A program made the position numbers and the translations under genes. Shown piece after piece: positions 17,773 to 26,612 of a DNA stretch of 47,131 bases (its first letter is position 1; every line of letters begins with the position of its first letter). Under the pieces are notes generated by a model, which searched no databases, had not been told where the DNA came from, and saw only the letters and a list, made by a program, of their open reading frames with translations. This DNA is from an uncultured Novosphingobium sp. (GTDB lineage: Bacteria; Pseudomonadota; Alphaproteobacteria; Sphingomonadales; Sphingomonadaceae). The DNA lies in NCBI GenBank assembly GCA_946886075.1, contig CAMPHR010000023.1:1-47131 (forward strand), given 5' to 3'.

Positions 17773-18519
17773 CTATCGCCAGTCGCCGTTAAGCGTCATC
17801 CAGACCGCTGTCGCGGCGATCGCCGCCGTCTCCGCCCGCAGGATTCGGGGGCCGAGCGACACGGGCACGGCCTTGGCAACAGCGCGGATCGCCTCCCGTT
17901 CGGCCGGGTCAAACCCGCCCTCCGGCCCGATCAGAAACGCCGCCGTTCCTGGATGCGCGCGTAACGCATCGCTCAAAGGCTCGCCGCCACTTTCATCGGC
18001 AAAGAATAGCCAGCGGTCCTCCGGCCAATCCCGCAGCAACGCATCCAGCTTCACCATGCCGCCAAGCTCTGGCAAAGCCGTGCGCCCACATTGCTCGGCC
18101 GCCTCCACAAGATGCGCATGCAGCCGATCAAGGTTGAGTTTGTCCACCACTGCCCGGCGCGTCAGCACCGGCTGCAGCTTCGCGACTCCCAATTCGCAAG
18201 CCTTCTCGGCGATAAGGTCGATGCGGCCCTTCTTGATCGGGGCGCAGCATAGCCAGAAATCCGGCACCTCTTCTGGAGCCTTGGTTTGCCTCACGCATTC
18301 CAGCACCAGGTCGCGCTTGCGCATATCCCGCACCCGCGCGGCCCATTCCCCGGACCTGCCATCGAACAGCAGGACGATGTCGTCCAGCTTCACCCGCATG
18401 ACGCTGATCAGATAATGGGCGGGATTGCCATCGACCGGCACAGCCACGCCATCGCCCAGCAGCGTTTCGACATGCAGGCGCGGCGCACTCTGCGGCGGCC
18501 AAGCAGGGGTTGCGGTCAT
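17773..18519 (-). CDS. rsmE: 16S rRNA m3U1498 methyltransferase RsmE
   Basis: 248 residues from ATG 18519, with GGAAGAGGCG just upstream. Methylates N3 of U1498 in 16S rRNA. The N-terminal PUA-like domain (about 1-70, with HYLISVMRVKLDD) is followed by a SPOUT methyltransferase domain. The trefoil-knot SAM site is visible as FLIGPEGGFDPAEREAI and SLGPRILRAETAAIA. The upstream 12 codons of the open frame fall inside a dyad repeat and are not counted. It diverges from ubiA. Confidence 0.95.
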   Translation of the reverse strand: MTATPAWPPQSAPRLHVETLLGDGVAVPVDGNPAHYLISVMRVKLDDIVLLFDGRSGEWAARVRDMRKRDLVLECVRQTKAPEEVPDFWLCCAPIKKGRIDLIAEKACELGVAKLQPVLTRRAVVDKLNLDRLHAHLVEAAEQCGRTALPELGGMVKLDALLRDWPEDRWLFFADESGGEPLSDALRAHPGTAAFLIGPEGGFDPAEREAIRAVAKAVPVSLGPRILRAETAAIAATAVWMTLNGDWR

Positions 18520-18529
18520 TTCGCCTCTT

Positions 18530-18632
18530 CCGTTCGCCCTGTTTGACTGAGCCACTTGTCTCAGCCAAATGTCGAAGGGCTTTCTTTGCTCTTTAGAGAA
18601 GAAAGGGGCTTCGACAAGCTTGGCCCGAACGG
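18530..18632. repeat. Large dyad repeat of sphingomonad REP type between rsmE and ubiA
   Basis: An outer pair, CCGTTCGCCC near 18530 and GGCCCGAACGG ending at 18632, encloses an inner pair, GTCGAAGGGCTTTCTT (18571-18586) and AAGAAAGGGGCTTCGAC (18599-18615), around a 12-base loop. The left arm carries an extra segment of about 29 bases. Elements with CCGTTCG...CTTGTCGAAG arms are common between sphingomonad genes. The right end supplies part of the ubiA ribosome site. Confidence 0.65.
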
Positions 18633-18639
18633 AGAAAAG

Positions 18640-19542
18640 GTGAGCCAGACCATAGTTCCCGATACCGAGGCGCGGGGTTTACTCGCGCGCTTGCCCGCCA
18701 CGCCCCGCGCCCTTGCTCTTCTGGCCCGCCTCGATCGCCCGATCGGCTGGTGGCTGCTCTTCTGGCCGGGAGCGTGGGCGGTGGTGCTGGCGGGCGGGGC
18801 AAGCGAGCGCTGGCCGCTCATCCTCTGGCTGCTGCTCGGTAGCATCGCCATGCGTGGCGCTGGCTGCGTGTTCAACGACATCGTCGATCGCGACCTTGAC
18901 CGGAAAGTCGCGCGCACCGCCGCCCGGCCACTCGCCAGTGGCGCCGTCAGCCTGAAGACGGCCTGGGTCTGGCTGAGCTTTCTGTGCCTCGTCGGACTTG
19001 TAGTCCTGCTGCAACTGCGCCCATATGCGCAGCTCGTGTCACTGGGCAGTCTCGCGCTTGTCGCGGCCTACCCCTTCATGAAACGCATCACCGGATGGCC
19101 GCAGATCTGGCTCGGCCTCGTCTTTTCCTGGGCGGCGCTCGTCGGCTGGAGCGAAGTCGCGGGCGCTCTTACCCTGCCGGGGCTACTCCTTTACGCAGGC
19201 ACCATCTTCTGGGTTGTAGGTTATGATACCATCTATGCATTGCAGGACAGGGAGGATGACGCGTTGATCGGTATCGGGTCGAGCGCCCTTTCCATGGGCC
19301 ACCATGTCCGTGCTGGCGTAACGATCTGCTACTTGGCCGCACTGTCGCTGTGGGCTGGTGCCCTATGGCAGGTGCGGCCGCAATGGCTCGGCCTTGCCGC
19401 ATTGCTGCCGATGGCGGCGCATCTTCTTTGGCAGGTGGGCACGTTGAAGGAAGATGGCGCTGATCCGCTCGCAAAGTTCCGTTCGAACCGCTTCGCCGGG
19501 CTCCTGATGTTCCTTGGCTGCCTCGTGGTGGGCAGCGCATGA
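18640..19542 (+). CDS. ubiA: 4-hydroxybenzoate polyprenyltransferase
   Basis: 300 residues from GTG 18640, preceded by GGAGAAAAG. UbiA prenylates 4-hydroxybenzoate in the inner membrane, an early ubiquinone step. Both aspartate-rich prenyl-diphosphate motifs are present: NDIVDRDLDRKVA near 90-105 and YDTIYALQDREDDAL near 195-210, with eight or nine hydrophobic segments around them. The frame is open 84 bases further upstream, but that part is the dyad repeat and lacks a ribosome site. It overlaps the next gene by four bases (ATGA). Confidence 0.94.
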   Translation: MSQTIVPDTEARGLLARLPATPRALALLARLDRPIGWWLLFWPGAWAVVLAGGASERWPLILWLLLGSIAMRGAGCVFNDIVDRDLDRKVARTAARPLASGAVSLKTAWVWLSFLCLVGLVVLLQLRPYAQLVSLGSLALVAAYPFMKRITGWPQIWLGLVFSWAALVGWSEVAGALTLPGLLLYAGTIFWVVGYDTIYALQDREDDALIGIGSSALSMGHHVRAGVTICYLAALSLWAGALWQVRPQWLGLAALLPMAAHLLWQVGTLKEDGADPLAKFRSNRFAGLLMFLGCLVVGSA

Positions 19543-20990
19543 ACGGCGGTCCCAACCCGGGCGAGGATTGCTGGCGCATCGCTCGCGCCACCAAAGCCAG
19601 CGTCATCATCGATGCGGAAGCCTATTTCCGCCACGCGCGCGCCGCCATGCTTAAGGCGAAGCGGCGCATCATGCTGATCGGCTGGGATTTTGACGCCGCG
19701 ATCAGCCTCGTCCGTGAGGACGAAGCAAAGGATGGCGCGCCGGTCATCATCGGCGACTTCATCAGCTGGCTTGTGGCGGAAAAGCCGGAGCTGGAAATCT
19801 TCCTGCTCCGCTGGGACGTCGGCGCGATGAAGTCGATGGTCCAGCCCGCGAACCTCTTCACCACCGTCAAATGGATGGCGCATCAGCGCATCCACGTAAA
19901 GCTGGACAGCCATCATCCGCCAGCGGCCTCACATCATCAGAAGATCGTCGTGATCGATGATTGTTTCGCCTTTTGCGGGGGCATCGACATGACGAGCGAT
20001 CGATGGGACACTCGTCACCATCGGGATGAAGATCCCAATCGTCGTCATCCCGATGGCTCCGCTTATGGCCCATGGCATGATGCTACCACCGCGCTGCAGG
20101 GTGATGTGGCGATGGCGCTGGGCGACCATGCGCGGGCGCGGTGGACAGGTGCGGGCGGCGGCGAGTTGCAACCCATCTTCGGCGAACATGATTGCTGGCC
20201 CGACGCGCTGCCGGTGCAGTTCGAAAATGTCGATATAGCCATCTCCCGCTCCGCACCGGAAATGGACGACCAGCAGCCACTTCGGGAGATCGAGAAGCTC
20301 TACCTGAACCAGATCGCCGCGACCAAGCGTAGCATCTATGCCGAAAGCCAATATTTCGCGTCCCGCCGCATAGCCGAGGCGATCGCCGCCCGGCTTGGCG
20401 ACCCCGACGGCCCGGAAGTCGTGATCGTCAATCCTGAACAGGCGGACGGCTGGCTGGAACAGCAGGCGATGGACACTGCCCGCGCCCGGCTTGTCGAAGC
20501 GCTGCGTGCCCGTGACACCTATGGCAAGCTGCGCATCTATCACCCGTTCACCGTGCGGGGCGAACCCATCTATGTCCATGCCAAGATCATGATCGTCGAT
20601 GACCGTAGCCTGCGCGTCGGCTCATCCAACATGAACAATCGCTCGATGCGGCTCGACACCGAATGCGACGTGACGATCGACGTGGCGCTACCCGCCAACG
20701 TCGGGCGGGAAGCAACCATCCTCGGCATCCGCGACGATTTGATCGCAGAGCATCTCGACTTGCCCGTGGAGCGCGTCTCCGCCGTGATCGCGGAGCGCGG
20801 GCTGACCGCCGCGATCGAGCAGTTGCGCGACAAGCCCGGACGAACCTTGCGTCCCTATGTGACGCCAGATCTCAATGAGGTACAGGCGTGGCTGGCTGAC
20901 AATGAGGTGCTGGACCCCGAAGGTCCGGAGGAAATGTTCGAACCTGTCACGGACCGCAGCTTGTTCCGGCGGCTGCGCAGGAAAAACTGA
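19539..20990 (+). CDS. Phospholipase D-family phosphatidyltransferase
   Basis: 483 residues. It has two HxK(x)4D catalytic motifs: HHQKIVVIDD (about 129-138) and VHAKIMIVDD (about 346-355), each followed by the expected Gly/Ser-rich strand (FCGGIDM, VGSSNMNNRSM). This is the duplicated PLD fold of phospholipases D and cardiolipin synthases. The N-terminus lacks the two membrane helices of classical ClsA, so it resembles the soluble PLD group. The exact lipid reaction cannot be read. It is translationally coupled to ubiA and ends nine bases before the convergent smc stop, with no terminator between. Confidence 0.88.
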   Translation: MNGGPNPGEDCWRIARATKASVIIDAEAYFRHARAAMLKAKRRIMLIGWDFDAAISLVREDEAKDGAPVIIGDFISWLVAEKPELEIFLLRWDVGAMKSMVQPANLFTTVKWMAHQRIHVKLDSHHPPAASHHQKIVVIDDCFAFCGGIDMTSDRWDTRHHRDEDPNRRHPDGSAYGPWHDATTALQGDVAMALGDHARARWTGAGGGELQPIFGEHDCWPDALPVQFENVDIAISRSAPEMDDQQPLREIEKLYLNQIAATKRSIYAESQYFASRRIAEAIAARLGDPDGPEVVIVNPEQADGWLEQQAMDTARARLVEALRARDTYGKLRIYHPFTVRGEPIYVHAKIMIVDDRSLRVGSSNMNNRSMRLDTECDVTIDVALPANVGREATILGIRDDLIAEHLDLPVERVSAVIAERGLTAAIEQLRDKPGRTLRPYVTPDLNEVQAWLADNEVLDPEGPEEMFEPVTDRSLFRRLRRKN

Positions 20991-20999
20991 ACCGCGCCG

Positions 21000-23900
21000 C
21001 TATTCCGCCGCCAGCAGCGCTTCCGCTCCGCCCAGATTGACCGACACGAGGCGGCTGACGCCCCGCTCGACCATGGTCACGCCGAACAGGCGGTGCATGC
21101 GCGCCATCGTTACGGCATTATGGCTGACGATCAGGTAGCGCGTGTCAGTCTGCCCAACCATCACGTCCAGCAGATCGCAGAACCGCTCGACATTGGCATC
21201 GTCCAGCGGCGCATCGACTTCGTCCAGAACGCAGATCGGCGCAGGGTTGGTCAGGAACAGGCCGAAGATCAGCGCGACCGCCGTCAGCGCCTGCTCGCCG
21301 CCCGATAGCAGGGTCAGCGCCGCCAGCTTCTTCCCCGGCGGCTGCGCCATGATCTCCAGCCCGGCCTCCAGCGGATCGTCGCTATCGATCAGTTCCAGAT
21401 GCGCCTGCCCGCCGTTGAACAAGGTTGTGAACAAGCGCCTGAAATGCCCGTCGACCGCCTCGAAGGCAGCCAGCAGCCGCTGCCGCCCTTCCCGATTGAG
21501 GCTGCCGATCGATCCGCGCAGCCGATTGATGGCCTGGGCCAACTCCTCGCTTTCGGCGCGGCTGCTCGCCTGTGTCGCCTCCAGCTCTTCCAACTCCTGC
21601 GCGGCGACGAGGTTGACTGGCCCAATCCGCTCCCGCTCTGCAGACAGGCGGTCATGTTCGCCCTGCTCGCTTTGCGCGATCCGGATTTTGGCGCTGACGA
21701 AGCCCAGCTTTTCGGGAAGCACAGGGGGCGGACATTCGAAGCGTTCGCCCGACAGGCGATTGGTCTCGACGCGCTTCTCGTCCGCTGCCTCGGCGCGTGC
21801 CGCCGCAGTCGCCCGCCTTTCGCGTGCCTCGGCCAGTGTTTCGCCTGCCTGGGCTGCCTGCGCTTCGGCAGCGCGTAGCGCGGCTTCCGCGTCACTCTCC
21901 GCGCGCCGCGCCGTTTCAGCCCCTGCCGCCAGCTCGGTCCCTTGTTCGGAAAGCCGTGCGATCTCCGCTGCGAGCTGATCGGGCTGGTGCGTCAGCGTGT
22001 CACGTTCGGCGGCGATCGTCTCGCCGCGCTCAACCATGGCGGCGATCCGCTTGGCCGCCTCGCCCGCCCGTGCGCGCCAACTTCTGGCTTCGGCGTCCGC
22101 TGCCGACATGCGCTCCCGATCGCTTGCCAACGCGCGATCGGCCAAAGCTTGATCCGCCTGCAACTGACTGACGAACAAGCGCGCCTTCTCGCTCGCCTGC
22201 GACAGCGATGAGACCAGCGCCCGGGTTTCCGCTCCCTCCGGCACGGCGGCCCGGGCGGCATCGGCCTTGTCATGATCGGCCCTGGCGAGGGCCAGATCCG
22301 TCCGTGCTTCGGCCAGACGTTCCTCGATCGCTTCCCGCCGACCGGAAAGCCGCTCGATCGCAGTGGCGGCTTCATCGGCGGCACGCAAAGCCGCCCGCAA
22401 TCGTTGGTCGGCCGCGCCAAGCCGCGTCCGTGCCGCAGCCAGCGCTTCAGCAGCTGCCTTTTCCTGTGCAGCGGCCTCATCCTGAGCACTACGGGCGGCT
22501 TCCACCTCCGCCGCTGCCGCTGGCCGCGCCGCCTCTATCGCTTCCAGCCGGTTGAGCCGGATAAGCCGCTCGGCCGCCGCTGCGCCGCCTTCGTCCGCGA
22601 TATAGCCGTCCCAGCGCCGAAGCTGCCCGTCCTTCGTGACCAGCCGCTGACCCACCGCCAGCGCCTGCCCCTCATCTGTCTCAGCGACCGCGACCTGCGC
22701 CAGCCGCCGCGCCAGTTCTGCTGGCGCGCTCACATGCTGCGCGAGCGACACGCATCCGGCGGGCAGGGCAGGGTCGTTTTCGAGCGGGACGGCGCCAGCC
22801 CAGCGCCGGGTTCCCTGCATCCCCACCGGAGCTTCAAGGTCATCGCCCAGCGCCGCGGCAAGCGCCCGTTCAAATCCCGGCGCCGCCTTCACCTGGTCCA
22901 GCGCCCGCTCTCGCCCGCTTCCACTTTCCACGGCACGCTTCAGAGCAGCCGCTTCGCTGTCCAGCGCGGCAAGAGCGGCCCGCGCGGACGACAGCGCTGC
23001 TTCCGCTGCTGAGCGCGCATCAGCGGCGCTCTGCCGCGCGGCTTCAGCCTGACCGATTGCCGCCTCCGCACCATCGCGATCCGCGCCTGCTTCAGCCTGC
23101 GTGTCGAGCGCTTCGCTCCGCTTCGCCTCCAGCGGCGCGGCATGGGGCAGGGCGGCCGCTTCGGTATCGAGCCGTGCAGCCTCCCGCTCCGCCTTTTCCA
23201 ACCGGCTCCGCGCAGCCGCCAACGCCGCTTCGGCCACCCGCAATTCGGCCTGTTCGCTCGCCTGCCGCGCCATGGCCTTGGCCAGCTCCAGCTCTGCGTC
23301 ACGCGCAGCGTCCTCCGCCCGCGCGATCCGCCCTGAAAAGTCAGGCCGCATGGCTTCGGTCTGGGCAACGCGCTCTTTCAACGTAGAAATTTCGCCCGAA
23401 AGCCGAGCAATCGCCTCAGCAGCGTCATTGGCGAGCGTGCCTTCCCGCACGCGATCTTCTTCCAGCCGCTCGGCCTGCTGCGCGAGATCGTGCAGTCGCC
23501 GGACCACACCGTCCCGCTCCGTTTTCAGTGCCGACAGCCTATGCCCCGCCTCACTGGCCTGATCGCGCGCCACCTGTGCCGCAGCCCGTCGCGTCGCCAG
23601 CGCCTCCACGGCAGCATTGGCGTGGACGGCCGCTGCTGATTGCGCTTCCTGAGCGGTTCGCACGGCGCCTTCCGCTTCAGCAGCTTCCTTCCGCGCCGCG
23701 TCGGCGCTTGCCGACGCTTCCCGCCAGCGGGCGAAGATCACGCGGCCTTCGGCCACCCGGATCTGCTCGGACAGCTTGATGTAGCGCTCGGCCGCCTTCG
23801 CCTGCCGCCGCAGGCTGCTCGCCCGCGCCTCCATGTCGTTCAATATCTCATCGAGCCGCGCAAGATTGGCCTCAGCCGCGCGCAGCTTCTGCTCGGCATC

Positions 23901-24440
23901 CTTGCGACGGACATGCAGGCCGGAGATGCCAGCCGCTTCCTCCAGCATCGCTCGCCGTTCCTGCGGGCGCGCAGCGATAACGGCGGCGATCCGTCCTTGG
24001 CTGACCAGCGCCGGGCTGTGCGGTCCGGTCGCGGCGTCGGCAAAGATCAGCGATACGTCCTTCGCCCGGACATCACGGCCATTGGCGCGGTAGGCGCTGC
24101 CCGCGCCCCGCTCGATCCGGCGCGTAACTTCCAGCTCACCGTCCGCGCCGACTTCGACCGCGTTGAACAGCTCGCCCTGTTCCTGCACCGTCAGCAGCGA
24201 CACTTCGGCGAAATCGCGCTGCGGGCGAGTGGATGTGCCCGCGAAGATCACATCCTCCATGCCTGCGCCGCGCATCGACTTGGCACTGGATTCGCCCATT
24301 ACCCAGCGGATCGCTTCGAGCAGGTTCGACTTGCCGCACCCATTGGGCCCGACGATCCCCGTCAGGCCCGGCTCGATGCGCAGCTCCGTTGGATCAACGA
24401 AGCTCTTGAAGCCGGAAAGCTTGAGGCGCTTTATCTGCAT
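21000..24440 (-). CDS. smc: Chromosome segregation ATPase SMC
   Basis: 1,146 residues from ATG 24440 (MQIKRLKLSGFKSF). SMC dimers organise and segregate chromosomes with ScpA and ScpB. The head has Walker A GPNGCGKSNLLEAIRW near the N-terminus. At the C-terminus are the ABC signature LLSGGEQALTAVALIF and Walker B ICVLDEVDAPLDDANVERF. Two long Ala/Glu/Arg-rich coiled coils flank a hinge around residues 510-620 (GFERALAAALGDDLEAPVG). Length and layout are normal. It is the last gene of the dciA-dsbA-dsbA-smc run. Confidence 0.96.
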   Translation of the reverse strand: MQIKRLKLSGFKSFVDPTELRIEPGLTGIVGPNGCGKSNLLEAIRWVMGESSAKSMRGAGMEDVIFAGTSTRPQRDFAEVSLLTVQEQGELFNAVEVGADGELEVTRRIERGAGSAYRANGRDVRAKDVSLIFADAATGPHSPALVSQGRIAAVIAARPQERRAMLEEAAGISGLHVRRKDAEQKLRAAEANLARLDEILNDMEARASSLRRQAKAAERYIKLSEQIRVAEGRVIFARWREASASADAARKEAAEAEGAVRTAQEAQSAAAVHANAAVEALATRRAAAQVARDQASEAGHRLSALKTERDGVVRRLHDLAQQAERLEEDRVREGTLANDAAEAIARLSGEISTLKERVAQTEAMRPDFSGRIARAEDAARDAELELAKAMARQASEQAELRVAEAALAAARSRLEKAEREAARLDTEAAALPHAAPLEAKRSEALDTQAEAGADRDGAEAAIGQAEAARQSAADARSAAEAALSSARAALAALDSEAAALKRAVESGSGRERALDQVKAAPGFERALAAALGDDLEAPVGMQGTRRWAGAVPLENDPALPAGCVSLAQHVSAPAELARRLAQVAVAETDEGQALAVGQRLVTKDGQLRRWDGYIADEGGAAAAERLIRLNRLEAIEAARPAAAAEVEAARSAQDEAAAQEKAAAEALAAARTRLGAADQRLRAALRAADEAATAIERLSGRREAIEERLAEARTDLALARADHDKADAARAAVPEGAETRALVSSLSQASEKARLFVSQLQADQALADRALASDRERMSAADAEARSWRARAGEAAKRIAAMVERGETIAAERDTLTHQPDQLAAEIARLSEQGTELAAGAETARRAESDAEAALRAAEAQAAQAGETLAEARERRATAAARAEAADEKRVETNRLSGERFECPPPVLPEKLGFVSAKIRIAQSEQGEHDRLSAERERIGPVNLVAAQELEELEATQASSRAESEELAQAINRLRGSIGSLNREGRQRLLAAFEAVDGHFRRLFTTLFNGGQAHLELIDSDDPLEAGLEIMAQPPGKKLAALTLLSGGEQALTAVALIFGLFLTNPAPICVLDEVDAPLDDANVERFCDLLDVMVGQTDTRYLIVSHNAVTMARMHRLFGVTMVERGVSRLVSVNLGGAEALLAAE

Positions 24441-24520
24441 GGCCAACCGCCGGGGCAGCACCAAGCCGCCCCGCTGTCAGCAGGCAAGCTCATCGCAGAT
24501 GTCCGCCCCCCTTCAGCCAA

Positions 24521-25255
24521 TCAGAGACCTGCTTCCTTCAGCTTGGGCTGCAACGTCGCCCAGTTGGCGACATTGTCGATCTTGACGTCGTTCAGGATGA
24601 AGGTCGGCGTGCCGTCGATCTTATACTGATTGCTCGCCGCTTCGACGCCCTTGGCCAGCTTCTCGGCCGCGCCAGTGTCGGCAAGGCACCGCTTTGCCTT
24701 GTCTTCGGCGATGCCACGCTGCTTGGCAAAGTCGACCAGCCCGACAGCTGCGGCCAGATTGCCAAAGCGCTGTGCCGGAGGGCTGCTCATCAGTTGCTGA
24801 TATTTCGCGTCGCCCAGAGCCTGCGCCTTTTCAAACATGGCGTTCTGGTTGGTGAAAAACTGCTCGCTAAGCGGGTAAAAAACATCCTTGCCGCCGCAAC
24901 GGACAAGAAGCGAGGTCGATATGTCGATGGGATCGCGGACGAAGTTGCGCAGCTCATAGCTCATCTTGCCAGTGTCGACGATCTTGCGGATTTCCTCGGA
25001 AGCCTCGGCGGAAAAGTCGCGGCAATGGCTGCAGGTATAGCTTGCATATTCAACCAGCTTCACCTTGGCCTGCGGGTTGCCCATGACGAAACCGCCTTCC
25101 GGCGTTTCCGTCACCGTGCTGGACCAGCTGGTGCCTGCCGGAGCAGCTACGGCTGCCACCGGCTCTGCCGATGCGTTGTTCGCTGCGTCATTTTTCCCGC
25201 AAGCGGAAATGGTGAGCGAGAGGGCGATAAGGGCAAGTCCGGTAATGGCTTTCAC
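24521..25255 (-). CDS. DsbA-like thioredoxin-fold lipoprotein
   Basis: 244 residues with a lipobox (SLTISACGK), so it is probably anchored on the periplasmic side by a lipidated cysteine near residue 19. The DsbA-type domain starts at VKLVEYASYTCSHCRDF: the CSHC active site is the redox pair. The cis-proline loop is KIDGTPTFILNDVKI. A conserved RCGG sits in the helical insert. It should be a thiol oxidoreductase or a redox chaperone. It is adjacent to a second, related DsbA-like gene and to smc, a conserved alphaproteobacterial neighbourhood. Confidence 0.88.
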   Translation of the reverse strand: MKAITGLALIALSLTISACGKNDAANNASAEPVAAVAAPAGTSWSSTVTETPEGGFVMGNPQAKVKLVEYASYTCSHCRDFSAEASEEIRKIVDTGKMSYELRNFVRDPIDISTSLLVRCGGKDVFYPLSEQFFTNQNAMFEKAQALGDAKYQQLMSSPPAQRFGNLAAAVGLVDFAKQRGIAEDKAKRCLADTGAAEKLAKGVEAASNQYKIDGTPTFILNDVKIDNVANWATLQPKLKEAGL

Positions 25256-25300
25256 TGGGTACAGGCTCCGTAGCTTGAGCGTCAGGATCAGGGGTTTAAT

Positions 25301-25972
25301 TCACTGTGCGGCGGCGGGCAATGCGTCGCGCAAGCTGGTCCAGCTCGACCCGCCCGTCCTTGTGCCGTTGATGGTGAAGGCAGGCGTTCCCCCGATCTTC
25401 ACCTCGTTCCATGCCTCATCGGTCATGGCGAGTATCTGTTTCATTGCGGCCGGATTGCCGATGCATGCATCAAGCTGCGCGGGCGTGAAGCCACGCTTGC
25501 CCATCAAGGTGTAAAGCCCGGTGTTGCGGCCGATATCCTTGAGCGCCGGTATCTGCTCCGACGGTTTGGCGGCGCCCCGGTCATAGGCTTGCAGCTGCTC
25601 CATCCAGGCGTCCTGATTGGCGAACAGCGCCTCATGATTGCCAAAGAAGCGTTTCGGGCCACCACAGCGCGCCAACAGCGCGGCGGTCAGGTCATATTTG
25701 TCGCGCACGGCGTTGCGGACCTCGACGCTGACAGTGCCGCCCCTCACATAGTTCGCCTTCAGGGGCGCGCTCGCCTCCCCCACGAAATGCGCGCAGTGGG
25801 AACAGGTGTAGCTGACATATTCGACCAGCTTCGTGCGCGCGGCGGGATTGCCAAGCACATGGCCGCCGATGGGCGACAGCGCGACCCGCGTGGTCCAGTT
25901 GGCAGTCGGAGCCGCCAACAGGCTGGTGGGAAGCGCTAGAAGAGCAAGCACGGCAAGGCGGAGTTTCATCAT
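25301..25972 (-). CDS. DsbA-like periplasmic thiol oxidoreductase
   Basis: 223 residues from ATG 25972 (the ATG at 25969 directly after it is also possible). It has a cleavable signal peptide ending near SLLAAPTA. The thioredoxin domain has the same layout as its downstream neighbour: KLVEYVSYTCSHCAHF with CSHC, then ARCGGPKRFFGNHEALF and the cis-proline loop KIGGTPAFTINGT. The close similarity to the neighbouring lipoprotein suggests tandem duplication; this copy is soluble, the other lipidated. Gap to the next gene is 45 bases, so they are co-transcribed. Confidence 0.88.
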   Translation of the reverse strand: MMKLRLAVLALLALPTSLLAAPTANWTTRVALSPIGGHVLGNPAARTKLVEYVSYTCSHCAHFVGEASAPLKANYVRGGTVSVEVRNAVRDKYDLTAALLARCGGPKRFFGNHEALFANQDAWMEQLQAYDRGAAKPSEQIPALKDIGRNTGLYTLMGKRGFTPAQLDACIGNPAAMKQILAMTDEAWNEVKIGGTPAFTINGTRTGGSSWTSLRDALPAAAQ

Positions 25973-26043
25973 GCGATCACCCATGGAGCGCCGCCCCTGT
26001 ACGGCTGTTGAATTGATAAGGGCGACACTGCACCCATTTCTGT

Positions 26044-26586
26044 CTAGCGGATTTTCGGCAAGCCGCTCGAATTGGCAAGCCCCTGCGCCAGCGATTCAAG
26101 GACCGCGCGCAGTTCCGGGTCGCCAATGTCGCGGAGCGAATCGCCAAGCTCGACTGGCACGGGGCGCAGGTTACGCGGGGGCGGCCGCCGTTCAGGCGCA
26201 GCGCCGCGCACTTCGCCCTGCTTCATCGCGATCTTGGCGACGGCGGCATAGCCAAAGAAGCGGTTCACCCGTTCGATAATGTCCGGCAGCACATGCTGGA
26301 TCATCGGTGCATGGCCGCTCATCACAGTGAGCTGGAGCGTCCCGCCTGCTTTCTTGCCAACCGGAAAGCGGATCGATTCGGGCGCGGAAATTTCCGCATA
26401 ATGCGATCCGACGATCTCGGCCCATCGGGTGACGATGCTGGACTGGACAAAGCCGAACTTGCGGAACGCAGCCGCGCCGATCTGCGGCATCAGGTCGGCG
26501 ATCTGGCGCGGACCCCCGACACGAGGCCGTTCCGCCGCCGCTTCTGCACGGCTTTTCAATTTGGGTTTCGCGGGCCGTTCCGTCAT
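26044..26586 (-). CDS. dciA: DciA-like (DUF721) replicative helicase loader
   Basis: 180 residues from ATG 26586. DUF721 proteins (DciA) are the widespread loaders or operators of the replicative helicase DnaB in bacteria lacking DnaC. The conserved core is seen in FGFVQSSIVTRWAEIVGSHY and later in GGTLQLTVMSGHAPMIQHV and IIERVNRFFGYAAVAKI. The Pro/Arg-rich C-terminal third is likely disordered. It diverges from mutY with 26 bases between start codons and leads the dsbA-dsbA-smc run. Confidence 0.85.
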   Translation of the reverse strand: MTERPAKPKLKSRAEAAAERPRVGGPRQIADLMPQIGAAAFRKFGFVQSSIVTRWAEIVGSHYAEISAPESIRFPVGKKAGGTLQLTVMSGHAPMIQHVLPDIIERVNRFFGYAAVAKIAMKQGEVRGAAPERRPPPRNLRPVPVELGDSLRDIGDPELRAVLESLAQGLANSSGLPKIR

Positions 26587-26612
26587 GCGCCGCTTAATGG
26601 CATAGGGCGGCC

